A DNA stretch of 64,000 nt from Bradyrhizobium zhanjiangense (GCF_004114935.1 NZ_CP022221.1:9135001-9199000); one strand, 5' to 3'; positions 36,564 to 45,443 are shown, counted from the stretch's first letter. Translations and numbers: made by a program. The notes: generated from the letters alone by a model not told the origin.

Positions 36564-37382
36564 TCATGCGGCGCGTCCTTGCAGTCCCTGATCCTCGCGC
36601 AGGGCCGCTGTCGCAAATTGCCCAATCGCCTCAAGCGTCGCCGCCGGCGCCTCGCGATGCGGGGAATGCCCCGCGCCTGGAATGATTTTCAGATCGACCG
36701 GGCAGTAGCACTCCTGCTGCGCAATCTCGACCTGACGCAGGGTGCCATATTGGTCGTCCCTGCCCTGCAGGACCATGACGGGAACGCGGATGTAGGCGAG
36801 GTATTCGGAAATGTCCCAGTCGCGGAATTTCGGATCGAGCCAGGCGCCGTTCCAGCCGTAGAAGGCGTTGTCGACGTCCTGATGCCAGCGCGCGAGCTTT
36901 GCCTTGAGGTCCGTGGACTCGTAGGCGATCTTGATCGCGGCGATCGATTTCACCGAGATGTCCTCGACGATGAAATGCGGCGCGATCAGCACGAGGCCGC
37001 TGAGGCGATGATCCTGATGCGCGCCGGCATAGATCGTCGCGATCGAGGCGCCGTCGGAATGGCCGAGCAGAAGGCCGCGCTTGAAGGAGATCGCGTCGAG
37101 CAGCTTCGGCAGCACGTCCAGCGCCTCGCGCTGCATGTAGTCGAGTGGTCGCGGCAGCGCGACCTTGCTCGACTGGCCGTAGCCTGCCCGCGAGTAGACG
37201 AAGATGCCGGCGCCTGTGGCTTGCTGAAGCTTGTCCGGGAAGTCGCCCCACTGCCCGACCGAGCCGAGGCCTTCATGCAGCATGACGATGGTGGGCGCAT
37301 CTGCAGCTTGCGGCGCGAGCCATTTGTATTCGAGGCGGGCGTCGCCGATGCTGAGGAAGCCGGTGGGGGTGAGGTTGATCAT
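36564..37382 (-). CDS. alpha/beta hydrolase in the box cluster
   Basis: A 272-residue serine-type alpha/beta-hydrolase: oxyanion region MLHEGLGSVGQW, nucleophile elbow LLGHSDGAS (Ser about 107), acid LQGRDDQYG, and His in GAGHSPHREAP. It lies between benzoate-CoA ligase and boxC on the same strand. A thioesterase or hydrolase role on CoA or ring-opened intermediates is plausible but not shown; it is not one of the core box steps. Confidence 0.82.
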   Translation of the reverse strand: MINLTPTGFLSIGDARLEYKWLAPQAADAPTIVMLHEGLGSVGQWGDFPDKLQQATGAGIFVYSRAGYGQSSKVALPRPLDYMQREALDVLPKLLDAISFKRGLLLGHSDGASIATIYAGAHQDHRLSGLVLIAPHFIVEDISVKSIAAIKIAYESTDLKAKLARWHQDVDNAFYGWNGAWLDPKFRDWDISEYLAYIRVPVMVLQGRDDQYGTLRQVEIAQQECYCPVDLKIIPGAGHSPHREAPAATLEAIGQFATAALREDQGLQGRAA

Positions 37383-37418
37383 TGTCGAATTCCCATTCCT
37401 AGCCACTGCCGAGATGCC

Positions 37419-37595
37419 CACCCTCCCCTGGAGGGGGAGGGTCGATTCACAGCGAGCGTAGCGAGATGTGAAGCGGGGTGGGGTGACAGTCTGTCCACGG
37501 ATGCGGTGCCCGCGTGGAGAGATCACCCCACCCCGCTTCGCATTGCGCTTTGCTCCATGCGAAGCGACCCTCCCCCTCCAGGGGAGGGTAAGGCG
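37419..37595. repeat. palindromic repeat (CCCTCCCCTGGAGGGGGAGGG type)
   Basis: CCACCCTCCCCTGGAGGGGG at the left is matched by CTCCCCCTCCAGGGGAGGG at the right, with GAAGCGGGGTGGGGTGA/TCACCCCACCCCGCTTC inside. It lies between the alpha/beta hydrolase and benzoate-CoA ligase genes, on the same transcript. Confidence 0.7.
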
Positions 37596-37625
37596 CGGCG
37601 AGTGCGGTACGCTCAGCACCCAGCA

Positions 37626-39200
37626 TCAATTCGCCCCTTCCCGCAGCTTGAACCGCTGGATCTTTCCGGTCGCCGTCTTCGGCAGCGAGTCCACCACATC
37701 GATCCAGCGCGGATATTTCCACGGGCCGATCTTCTGCTTGACATGCTCCTTCAGCATCTCCTGAAGATCGTTCGTCGTTGCGCCAGGGCGCAGCACGACA
37801 AAGGCCTTTGGCTTCAACAAGCCTTCTGGATCGGCCTCGGGTACGACGGCGGCTTCCAGCACGGCGGGATGCGTGATCAACGCGCTCTCGACCTCGAAGG
37901 GCGAGACCCAGATGCCGGAGACCTTGAACATGTCGTCGGCGCGGCCGCAGAAGGTGTAGCGGCCATCAGTGTCGCGGACATATTTGTCGCCGGTCCGTGT
38001 CCACGGTCCCTCGAAGGTGCGGCGGCTCTTGTGGCGCTGATTCCAATAGCCCTCGCCGGCGGAGGGGGCATCGACCAGGAGCTCGCCGACCTCGCCGTCA
38101 GCCACATCCTGGCCGGCCTCGTTGACGAGCCGCACCGCATAGCCCGGCACCGGCTTGCCCGAGGAGCCATACTTGATATCGCCGGGCGCGTTCGACAGGA
38201 AGATATGGAGCAGCTCGGTCGAGCCGACACCGTCGAGAATGTCGACTCCGAAGCGTGCCTTCCAGCTGTTGCCGACGGACTCCGGCAGCGCCTCGCCGGC
38301 CGAGGTGCAGATGCGCAGCGCCTTGCCGCCGCGCTCATTCTTCATGGTCTCGTCGTTGAGCATGGCCGCGAACAAGGTCGGCACGCCGTAGAAGATCGAG
38401 GGGTTGTAACGGTTCATCAGGTCGAACATGCGTGCCGGTGTCGGCCGCTCGCTGTTCAGAATCACCGTGGCGCCGACCGACATCGGGAAGGTCAGCGCAT
38501 TGCCGAGACCATAGGCGAAGAACAGCTTTGCCGCGGACAGGCAGACGTCGTTCTCGCGGATGCCGAGCACCTGTTTTGCGTAGGTGTCCGCGGTCGCCTG
38601 CAAGTTCGAATGCAGATGGCGCACGCCCTTGGGCATGCCGGTCGAGCCCGAGGAATAGAGCCAAAAGGCAGGCTCGTCGGGATGCGTCGCCGCGGTAGTG
38701 AACTGATCGCTCTCGCCGGCGATCTCCTCGGCGAGCTGCTTGTGGCCATTCTGCTTGGCACCGGAGACCACGACATGCTCGAGATCCGGCATGCGGCCGA
38801 CGACGTCCTTGATGACGGGATAGAGCGCCTCGGACACGAACAGCACGCGCGCGCGGCAGTCGGCGAGTATGTAGGCGTATTGGTCCGCGGTCAGCAGCGT
38901 GTTGAGCGGCACCGGCACGATGCCGGCGCGGATCGCGCCGAGGAATACGATCGGGAAATCGACCGTATCAAGCATGATCATCGCCACGCGCTCCTCGCGG
39001 CGAACGCCGAGCCGACGCAGCATGTTGGCGGCGCGGCGGCTCTCACGTTGAAGCTCGCCATAGGTGAGCTGCGAGACGGTGTCGTCGAACACGAGCTTGC
39101 CTCCCCTGCCCTCCTCGACGTTACGGTCGAGCAGCCAGGTCACCGCGTTGTAGGATCCCTCGCTCACGGACGTCTCCCCGACTTTAGAATTATAATTCAT
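37626..39200 (-). CDS. benzoate-CoA ligase
   Basis: A 524-residue ATP-dependent acyl-CoA synthetase that activates benzoate, the entry step of the box pathway. The AMP motif is FWLYSSGSTGMPKGV; GVGSTELLHIFLSN, RTGDKYVRDTDGRYTFCGRAD and KTATGKIQRF (catalytic Lys) follow. FAYGLGNALTFPM is typical of the benzoate/hydroxybenzoate CoA-ligase group. The name badA or bclA would fit; I cannot choose. Start 39200 was taken at MNYNSK; 39242 is in frame but less likely. It is divergent from boxR with a TGCA-like site between. Confidence 0.92.
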   Translation of the reverse strand: MNYNSKVGETSVSEGSYNAVTWLLDRNVEEGRGGKLVFDDTVSQLTYGELQRESRRAANMLRRLGVRREERVAMIMLDTVDFPIVFLGAIRAGIVPVPLNTLLTADQYAYILADCRARVLFVSEALYPVIKDVVGRMPDLEHVVVSGAKQNGHKQLAEEIAGESDQFTTAATHPDEPAFWLYSSGSTGMPKGVRHLHSNLQATADTYAKQVLGIRENDVCLSAAKLFFAYGLGNALTFPMSVGATVILNSERPTPARMFDLMNRYNPSIFYGVPTLFAAMLNDETMKNERGGKALRICTSAGEALPESVGNSWKARFGVDILDGVGSTELLHIFLSNAPGDIKYGSSGKPVPGYAVRLVNEAGQDVADGEVGELLVDAPSAGEGYWNQRHKSRRTFEGPWTRTGDKYVRDTDGRYTFCGRADDMFKVSGIWVSPFEVESALITHPAVLEAAVVPEADPEGLLKPKAFVVLRPGATTNDLQEMLKEHVKQKIGPWKYPRWIDVVDSLPKTATGKIQRFKLREGAN

Positions 39201-39237
39201 AGAAAGACACCACAGCGGCTTGCTGTCAATGCCAGCA

Positions 39238-39251
39238 GGCACTATGTTTCA
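39238..39251. promoter_or_regulatory. candidate BoxR operator between benzoate-CoA ligase and boxR
   Basis: GGCA-CTATGT-TTCA, which matches the boxC-side site TGCA-CTTTGT-TTCA at 12 of 14 positions. It lies 38 bp from the ligase start and 37 bp from the boxR start, the place for an operator serving both divergent promoters. Confidence 0.55.
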
Positions 39252-39288
39252 TTAAAACGCGCCGCAGGACATCCGCTAAAGAAGCCTC

Positions 39289-40197
39289 ATGACCGAAAGT
39301 CCCGACGCCGAATCCCGATTTCTCGAACAGCTCGGCCAGCGCGTACGCACCATGCGCGCGCTGCGCGGCATGTCGCGCAAAGTGCTCGCCAAGGTATCGG
39401 GAATTTCGGAGCGCTACATCGCGCAGCTCGAGAGCGGCAAGGGCAATGTCTCCATCGTGCTGCTCCGCCGCGTCTCCGACGCGATGGGCGCACATCTCGA
39501 AGACCTGCTTCCCTCGGCGGATCCGACGCCGGACTGGCAGATGTTTCGCGATCTGTTGCGCAAGGCGACACCAGCGCAGATCGCGCAGGCCAAGGACCTG
39601 CTCGCCGGCGGCAGCGCGTCTGCGCCGCGGCGCGCGCCGTTCTGCGGCATTGCGCTGATCGGCTTGCGCGGCGCCGGCAAATCCACGCTCGGCCGGATGC
39701 TGGCGAAGAAGATCGGCTGGAGTTTTGTCGAGCTCAACAAGGAGGTCGAGCAGCAGAACGGTCTCTCGGTCGCCGAGATCATCGCGCTCTACGGCCAGGA
39801 AGGCTTTCGGCGCATGGAGCAGGCGGCGCTGCAGCAGCTGCTCGCGCGCAACGAGCTGATGGTGCTGGCGACCGGCGGCGGCATAGTCTCCGAGCCCCTG
39901 ACCTTCGACCAGATCCTGTCGTCGTTCTACACGATCTGGCTGAAGGCCGAGCCGGAAGAGCACATGGCCCGCGTCCGCCGCCAGGGCGATCTGCGCCCAA
40001 TGGCTGACGATCGCTCAGCGATGGCCGAGCTGCGCAACATCCTCTTGAGCCGCGAGCCGCTGTATTCGCGCGCGACGGCGGTGGTGGATACCGCGGGCCT
40101 CTCCATCGATGCCGCGGCCGCGCGGCTAATCGACGCGGTGCGCCCAGTGCTGCAGAACGAAGCGCGCAGTTTTGGATTGCGCAGCGTGGCGCTGTAA
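39289..40197 (+). CDS. boxR: BoxR-type transcriptional regulator (XRE HTH fused to shikimate-kinase-like domain)
   Basis: A 302-residue two-domain regulator. The N-terminal XRE helix-turn-helix reads MSRKVLAKVSGISERYIAQL (about residues 28-47). The C-terminal domain (from about 115) is shikimate-kinase-like with P-loop IGLRGAGKST (125-133 core) and LATGGGIV. BzdR/BoxR proteins with this layout repress benzoate genes and release DNA on binding benzoyl-CoA. It is divergent from the ligase gene and followed 2 bp later by a truncated haemoglobin. Confidence 0.93.
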   Translation: MTESPDAESRFLEQLGQRVRTMRALRGMSRKVLAKVSGISERYIAQLESGKGNVSIVLLRRVSDAMGAHLEDLLPSADPTPDWQMFRDLLRKATPAQIAQAKDLLAGGSASAPRRAPFCGIALIGLRGAGKSTLGRMLAKKIGWSFVELNKEVEQQNGLSVAEIIALYGQEGFRRMEQAALQQLLARNELMVLATGGGIVSEPLTFDQILSSFYTIWLKAEPEEHMARVRRQGDLRPMADDRSAMAELRNILLSREPLYSRATAVVDTAGLSIDAAAARLIDAVRPVLQNEARSFGLRSVAL

Positions 40198-40199
40198 AG

Positions 40200-40595
40200 A
40201 TGACCGACAGCACCGTCACTATCTCCATGTTCGAGCGGATCGGCGGCAGTGCCACGATCGAGCTTCTGGTCGATCGCTTCTACCAGCGCATGGACACGCT
40301 GCCAGAGGCGAAAGTCATCCGCGCGATGCATGCGGCCGACCTCGGCCTGATCAGGGACGTGCTGAAGCGATATCTCACCGAATGGACCGGGGGCCCACGA
40401 CTCTATTCGGTCGATAAGGGCCATCCGCGGCTGCGACAGCGCCACATCGGTTTTTCCATCGGCGATGCTGAGCGCGACGCGTGGATGGCCTGCATGCGCG
40501 GCGCGCTGGAGGAGACGGTGGCGGATCGTGCCGCGCGGCAGGATCTCGACAAGGCGCTGTCCGGCCTCGCCGACTGGATGCGCAACCGGAATTGA
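40200..40595 (+). CDS. group II truncated haemoglobin
   Basis: A 131-residue trHb2. It starts SMFERIGGSATIELLVDRFY; LTEWTGGPRLYSVDKGHPRL is the E-helix region with the proximal area at RHIGFSIGDAERDAWMACM, where the conserved Trp (WMACM) is the G8-type residue of group II. It begins 2 bp after boxR stops, so it is almost surely co-transcribed. The neighbour BoxB needs O2; O2 delivery, or protection against NO or O2, is plausible but inferred. Confidence 0.88.
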   Translation: MTDSTVTISMFERIGGSATIELLVDRFYQRMDTLPEAKVIRAMHAADLGLIRDVLKRYLTEWTGGPRLYSVDKGHPRLRQRHIGFSIGDAERDAWMACMRGALEETVADRAARQDLDKALSGLADWMRNRN

Positions 40596-40633
40596 TCCGA
40601 GCGTGGAGCTCGCCCACAGGAGCTGCGACGCGG

Positions 40634-40966
40634 TTAGATCGACCAGTAATGCGGATGCGGATAGGGCCGCGAGCGGTCGCCCCAATCGAACGCGTCGCCG
40701 TCGAATTCGCATGGGCCGCTGCTGAGCTGGTCCAGCGTCACCTCGGCCTGGAAGGCCTGACGTCCCGGATCATATTTCAGCGCGCTCCACTGCAGAGGAT
40801 AGTGGTGATGAGTGCCGAGCAGCCGGCCGGTCTTGATCACGGCGTAGGCGACGGTTCCGCTCACCTTGTCGAGCATCAATCGCTCGATCGTGCCGAGCTT
40901 GCTGCCGTCACTCCCATAGACGGCGACGTGCTCGACGCGATCACTGGGAACCATGGTGTGTTGCAT
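40634..40966 (-). CDS. PRC-barrel domain protein
   Basis: A 110-residue protein with a PRC-barrel fold: DRVEHVAVYGSDGSKLGTIE, LMLDKVSGTVAYAVI and YPLQWSALKYDP. The C-terminus is His/Tyr/Pro-rich (PYPHPHYWS). Such domains occur in photosynthetic reaction centre H subunits and in RNA-processing or stress proteins. It converges with the haemoglobin gene; no functional link is seen. Confidence 0.8.
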   Translation of the reverse strand: MQHTMVPSDRVEHVAVYGSDGSKLGTIERLMLDKVSGTVAYAVIKTGRLLGTHHHYPLQWSALKYDPGRQAFQAEVTLDQLSSGPCEFDGDAFDWGDRSRPYPHPHYWSI

Positions 40967-41066
40967 GGCGTGCTCCCTGATCTTGTCCGGACAGCATTAT
41001 AGCACAGACGGCGGCGTGTAGGACGGCTCTGCGTCAGCCCAGTCCGCTCTTGCGTTGCACCTAAAG

Positions 41067-41852
41067 CTACAGAAGTTGCGAGCGCACCGCCTCCGCGCCG
41101 TCGCGCAACAGCGGCAGGAAGCGATCGAGCAGCTCCTGAGCGGGCACGCGGTCGACATGGGCGCCCATGTTGATGGCGGCAACGATCACGCCGTCGTAAC
41201 GGCGGACGGGGACCGAGATCGAGCGGAAATGCGGCTCCGCTTCGCGGTCAACCAGCGAGTAGCCCTGTGCGCGGTCGGCGCTGATGCGCGCGAGCAGCGC
41301 CTTCGGATCGGTTTCAGTCTGCGGCGTCAGCGCCTGGCGGTTCATCGCATTCAGGCGCGCGGCGAGATCGGCATCGTCGAACTGGCCCAGCATGGCGCGG
41401 CCAACCGAGGTGCAGAAGGCCGGCAGCCGGTAACCGATCTCCAATCCGCCGGAAAATATCCGCGTCGGACCGCCGCGGGCGATAAACACGACGTCATCAC
41501 CATCGAGCACCGCCAGCGAAGAGATTTCCTGCGCCGCGATTGCGATGCGATCGAGCACGGGCTGAAGCACGGCGATGATCTGACTCGAGCGCAAATAGGA
41601 TGTAGCCAACGTCAGCACATGCGGCGTCAGCGAGAACAGCTTGCCATCGCCGGAGACGTAACCGCCGCGCTGGAGCGTGAGCAGCATGCGCCGCGCCGTG
41701 GCGCGCGGCAGATCGGCGGCACGGGCGAGATCGCTCAGCGTCATCGGGCCGGCCGTGGCGCCGAAGCACTGCAGCAGCCGCAAACCACGATCGAGGCTCT
41801 CGACGAAATCCGTCGCGCGCTCGTCACTCTCGCTGCGCTTCAGCTTGGGCAT
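41067..41852 (-). CDS. IclR-family transcriptional regulator (PcaR/PcaU/PobR group)
   Basis: A 261-residue regulator. The N-terminal winged helix has VESLDRGLRLLQCFGATAGP, LSDLARAADLPRATARRML and LQRGGYVSGDGKLFSLTP. The effector domain has LPAFCTSVGRAMLGQ and VPVRRYDGVIVAAINMG. This branch mostly controls protocatechuate and hydroxybenzoate genes. It is divergent from the Rieske oxygenase with a palindromic site between. Confidence 0.9.
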   Translation of the reverse strand: MPKLKRSESDERATDFVESLDRGLRLLQCFGATAGPMTLSDLARAADLPRATARRMLLTLQRGGYVSGDGKLFSLTPHVLTLATSYLRSSQIIAVLQPVLDRIAIAAQEISSLAVLDGDDVVFIARGGPTRIFSGGLEIGYRLPAFCTSVGRAMLGQFDDADLAARLNAMNRQALTPQTETDPKALLARISADRAQGYSLVDREAEPHFRSISVPVRRYDGVIVAAINMGAHVDRVPAQELLDRFLPLLRDGAEAVRSQLL

Positions 41853-41908
41853 GGCTTCGGGACAATCCTGCAAAATAGTGCTTGCTGCAGCTCCAAGGCA
41901 TGTCATAA

Positions 41909-41934
41909 TTCGCCCATTCGTTCAATAGGCGAAC
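41909..41934. promoter_or_regulatory. palindromic operator candidate between iclR-type gene and Rieske oxygenase
   Basis: GTTCAATAGGCGAAC (41920-41934) is an inverted repeat GTTC-N7-GAAC, similar in form to IclR/PobR-type operators. A wider TTCGCC (41909-41914) / GGCGAA (41928-41933) pair overlaps it. It lies 57 bp before the IclR-type start and 29 bp before the oxygenase ATG, so one protein could control both. Confidence 0.55.
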
Positions 41935-41962
41935 AAACGCCCTCCACAAGGATGCACCCGCC

Positions 41963-43321
41963 ATGATGAGCCAGGAGCAGAACGACCTGATCACCCGCAC
42001 CGGTCCGAAGGATCCTTGCGGCAAGTTGATGCGGAGTTATTGGCAGCCGGCGGCGCTGGTGGACGAGCTGGAGGGTGCGCGGCCGATCCGTCCCGTAAAA
42101 CTGCTCGGCGAGAGCCTGGTGCTGTTCCGCGACGAGCAAGGGCGTTACGGCCTGATCGATCGCCACTGCGCGCATCGCGGCGCCGACCTCGCCTTCGGGC
42201 GGCTCGAACATGGCGGACTGCGCTGCGCCTTCCATGGTTGGCTGTTCGACGCCACCGGCCAGTGCATCGAGACTCCGGCCGAGCCGAAGGACTCAAAACT
42301 CTGCCAGAACATCCGCCAGCGCTCCTATCCCGTGGTGGAGAAGAGCGGCATCCTCTGGGCTTATCTCGGCGAAGGTGAGCCGCCGGCATTCCCGGAGATC
42401 GACTGCTTCGTTGCGCCGGGCTCTCACACCTTCGCCTTCAAGGGCCACATGGCCTGCAACTGGCTGCAGGCGCTCGAAGTCGGCATCGATCCCGCGCACG
42501 CCTCCTATCTGCACCGCTTCTTCGAGGATGAAGACACTTCCACCGCCTACGGCAAGCAATTCCGCGGCGCCTCGGCCGGCTCGGACCTGCCGATGACCAA
42601 AATCCTGCGCGAATATGACCGCCCGATCATCAATGTCGAGCACACCGAATACGGTCTCAGGCTGATCGCACTGCGCGAGATCGACGAGGAGCGCACCCAT
42701 GTGCGCGTCACCAATCAGCTCTTCCCGCATGGCTTCATCATCCCCATGAGCACGGAGATGACGATCACCCAGTGGCACGTGCCGGTCGACGACGAGAACT
42801 GCTATTGGTACGCGATCTTCACCAGCTACACCAACCCGGTGGACAAGACGAAGATGCGCGAGCAGCGGCTCGAGCTCTATGAGCTGCCCGACTACAAATC
42901 GCGCAAGAACAGCAGCAACGATTACGGCTTCGATCCGCACGAACAGCAGACCGCGACCTACACCGGCATGGGCACCGACATCAACGTCCACGACCAGTGG
43001 GCGGTGGAATCGATGGGCGCGATCCAGGACCGCACCAAGGAGCATCTCGGTCAGAGCGACAAGGCGATCGTGCAATATCGCCGCCTGCTGCGGCAGGAGA
43101 TCGAGAAGGTTTCGTGTGGCGAGAAGCCGATGCTGTTTCTGGACGAAGCCAACGCACGCAGCATCCAGGGCCCGGCGACCATGGACGGCATCGGCCCGAC
43201 GCGGGGCTGGGAGACCTATTGGATGGAAGTCGACGTCAAGCGCCGCCGCGGCGCGCCATGGACTGCGCCGGTGCCTAAGGACATTGCCGACAACGTGCAT
43301 CGGCTGACGGCGGCGGAGTGA
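41963..43321 (+). CDS. Rieske aromatic ring-hydroxylating oxygenase, large subunit
   Basis: A 452-residue oxygenase alpha subunit. The Rieske [2Fe-2S] motif C-x-H...C-x2-H is at Cys69, His71, Cys88 and His91 (HCAHRGADL, CAFHGWLFD). The mononuclear iron site has Asp176, His179 and His184 in GIDPAHASYLH. It resembles the phthalate/phenoxybenzoate single-component group, in which a separate reductase is used; none is adjacent. It is divergent from the IclR-type regulator. The glutamine-synthetase-like ligase follows about 270 bp downstream beyond two palindromic repeats. Substrate unknown. Confidence 0.9.
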   Translation: MMSQEQNDLITRTGPKDPCGKLMRSYWQPAALVDELEGARPIRPVKLLGESLVLFRDEQGRYGLIDRHCAHRGADLAFGRLEHGGLRCAFHGWLFDATGQCIETPAEPKDSKLCQNIRQRSYPVVEKSGILWAYLGEGEPPAFPEIDCFVAPGSHTFAFKGHMACNWLQALEVGIDPAHASYLHRFFEDEDTSTAYGKQFRGASAGSDLPMTKILREYDRPIINVEHTEYGLRLIALREIDEERTHVRVTNQLFPHGFIIPMSTEMTITQWHVPVDDENCYWYAIFTSYTNPVDKTKMREQRLELYELPDYKSRKNSSNDYGFDPHEQQTATYTGMGTDINVHDQWAVESMGAIQDRTKEHLGQSDKAIVQYRRLLRQEIEKVSCGEKPMLFLDEANARSIQGPATMDGIGPTRGWETYWMEVDVKRRRGAPWTAPVPKDIADNVHRLTAAE

Positions 43322-43339
43322 CCTTAGTGCATCGAAGCC

Positions 43340-43542
43340 GTAGGGTGGGCAAAGGCGCAAAGCGCCGTGCCCACCATGCTTTCTTTCAGACGATAGGCAC
43401 GCGGTGGGCACGCTACGCTTTGCCCACCCTACGGTAGCGGAGTCAACGTGATGGCCTATCCTCGTCATTGCGAGCGCAGCGAAGCAATCCAGAAATGCCC
43501 CCGCAGAGAGACTCTGGATTGCTTCGCTACGCTCGCAATGGC
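43340..43542. repeat. palindromic repeats family A (copy 3) and family B (copy 2) in tandem
   Basis: 43340-43432 is family A (GTAGGGTGGGCAAAGG ... TTTGCCCACCCTAC) and 43464-43542 family B (CGTCATTGCGAGCGCAGCG ... GCTACGCTCGCAATGGCG). They fill the gap between the Rieske gene and the GS-like gene and may separate the transcripts. No gene was seen here. Confidence 0.75.
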
Positions 43543-43590
43543 GGAGTATGTTGCAGCAGCTTCGCGTCGAACGACTAGAGGAGTGGAGAA

Positions 43591-45051
43591 GTGACTTTCG
43601 TCGCGCGTCATGGGCTGTGGTCGGATGAGCAGAGGGACGCGGCGACGCGCATGCGCCGCATCGTCGAGGAAAAGAACCTCGAGGTCATTCGCCTCGCCTT
43701 TCCCGACCAGCACGGCATCTTGCGCGGCAAGACCATCATCGCCTCCGAAGCTCTCGCCTCGCTGGAGAGCGGCTGCTCCATCACCACCACCATGCTCGCC
43801 AAGGACACCTCGCATCGCACGGTGTTTCCGGTATTCACCTCAGGCGGCGGCTTCGGCATGAAGGAGATGGAGGGCGCGGCCGACGTGCTGATGGTCGCCG
43901 ATCCCACCACCTTCCGCGTTTTGCCTTGGGCGCCGGCGACGGGCTGGGTGCTGTGCGATCTCTATTTTGGCGACGGCCGTCCGGTGCCGTTTGCAACCCG
44001 CGGACTCTATCGCAAGGTGCTCGATGAGTTCGGCATGCGCGGCTACGATTTCGTTGCGGGCCTCGAAGTCGAATTCCACATCTTTAGACTCGACGACCCG
44101 CACATGCGCCCGGAAGACGCAGGCCAGCCCGGCACGCCGCCTTCGGTGAGCCTGCTCAGCCACGGCTATCAATACCTCACCGAGCAGCGCTTCGATCAGA
44201 TGGAACCGGTGCTGGAGATTTTGCGCCGCGACATCGTCGCGCTCGGATTGCCCTTGCGCTCGGTCGAGGTCGAGTTCGGGCCGAGCCAGTGCGAGTTCAC
44301 CTTCGCGCCGAGGAAAGGACTCGAACCGGCCGATAACATGGTGCTGTTCCGCTCCGCCGTGAAGCAGATCGCGCGCCGGCATGGCTATCACGCCACCTTC
44401 ATGTGCCGGCCGAAACTGCCGAACGTGTTCGCGAGCGGCTGGCATCTGCACCAGTCGATCGTCTCGCGCACGACCGGCGAGAACCAGTTCATGGCCAAAG
44501 AAACGGCAAGGAAAACGGCAAAGGACGACGGCGAGCCGCTTAGCGCGTTCGGCAAGGCGTACCTGGCCGGCCTGCTCGACCACGCCCGCGCCTCCACCGT
44601 GTTCACCACCCCGACCATCAACGGTTACAAGCGCTACCGCTCCTATTCGTTGGCGCCGGACCGCGCGATCTGGGGCCGCGACAATCGCGGCGTGATGATC
44701 CGCGTGCTCGGGGCGGCCGGCGATGCGGCGACGCGCCTGGAAAACCGCATCGGCGAACCCGCTGCCAATCCCTATCTCTACATGGCCTCGCAGATCCTGT
44801 CGGGCCTCGACGGCGTCGATCGCAAGCTCGATCCGGGCCCCTCCGCCGATACCCCCTACGAGACCAAGGCGCCGCTCCTGCCGAAATCGCTGCGCGATGC
44901 GGTTTCCGCACTCAAGGACGATCCGTTCTTCCGCGAAAAGCTCGGGCCTGAATTCGTCGACTATTACACCCACATCAAGAACACCGAGATCGATCGCTTC
45001 CTCGCCGAGGTGACCGACTGGGAGCACCGCGAATATTTCGAGGCGTTCTGA
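43591..45051 (+). CDS. glutamine synthetase-family ligase (gamma-glutamylamide-type candidate)
   Basis: A 486-residue protein of the GlnA superfamily, not the housekeeping enzyme. Metal/glutamate ligands lie in GLEVEFHIF, SVEVEFGPSQCEFTF and SGWHLHQSI; the nucleotide part includes PTINGYKRYR and ENRIGEPAANPYLYMASQ. The N-terminus is the usual beta-grasp (RLAFPDQHGILRGK). GS-like paralogs in catabolic clusters join glutamate to amines (polyamines, aniline, isopropylamine). The Rieske/IclR neighbours suggest an aromatic amine substrate; that is inference. It starts with GTG after a strong AGAGGAGTGGAG site. Confidence 0.85.
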   Translation: MTFVARHGLWSDEQRDAATRMRRIVEEKNLEVIRLAFPDQHGILRGKTIIASEALASLESGCSITTTMLAKDTSHRTVFPVFTSGGGFGMKEMEGAADVLMVADPTTFRVLPWAPATGWVLCDLYFGDGRPVPFATRGLYRKVLDEFGMRGYDFVAGLEVEFHIFRLDDPHMRPEDAGQPGTPPSVSLLSHGYQYLTEQRFDQMEPVLEILRRDIVALGLPLRSVEVEFGPSQCEFTFAPRKGLEPADNMVLFRSAVKQIARRHGYHATFMCRPKLPNVFASGWHLHQSIVSRTTGENQFMAKETARKTAKDDGEPLSAFGKAYLAGLLDHARASTVFTTPTINGYKRYRSYSLAPDRAIWGRDNRGVMIRVLGAAGDAATRLENRIGEPAANPYLYMASQILSGLDGVDRKLDPGPSADTPYETKAPLLPKSLRDAVSALKDDPFFREKLGPEFVDYYTHIKNTEIDRFLAEVTDWEHREYFEAF

Positions 45052-45443
45052 TCCGTGGGCGCCGTCGTTCCGGGATAGCGCGAAGCACCAGACCCGGAAC
45101 AGCGAGATTCCGGGGGTTCGGTCCTGCGGACCGCCTCCTGAATGACGGCAGGTCGCGCTCACACCGGCGTGAGGCCGTTTCGTCCCGCCGGTTCCGACGA
45201 CATCGCAAACCCGCCCCACGAAGCCATTTTCCGATAGCGGCGAAAATCCCCGGAAAGAAAGCGGGCGCAGACTACTGCCCATGATGAACAATGGAGTTCG
45301 ATCATGTTGAGTCAGTTGTTCAGTGTGATCTATCGCCTCTCCTGCCGGTCCACCCTGATCGAAATCGGCACGCACCGTCTGGCACGTTAGGCGCTGGCCG
45401 GCGCGATCAGGTAAGACGGACTGACCAGATGACGGGGATTCCC
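45052..45443. other. 392-bp gap without a secure gene
   Basis: It holds a short inverted repeat (GTCGTTCCGGGATAGCG to the CTCCTGAATGACGG area, 45064-45146). A 28-codon frame at 45304-45390 begins MLSQLFSVIYRL after GGAG 8-9 nt upstream; it could be a small peptide gene but has no other support. Confidence 0.4.

Noticed and set aside
36486..40007. A 1,173-codon plus-strand open frame across the box genes
   Set aside because: It is antisense to boxC side sequence, the hydrolase and benzoate-CoA ligase, and runs in another frame through boxR. Its product is Arg/Ala/Asp-rich low-complexity sequence with no domain, typical of high-GC shadow frames.
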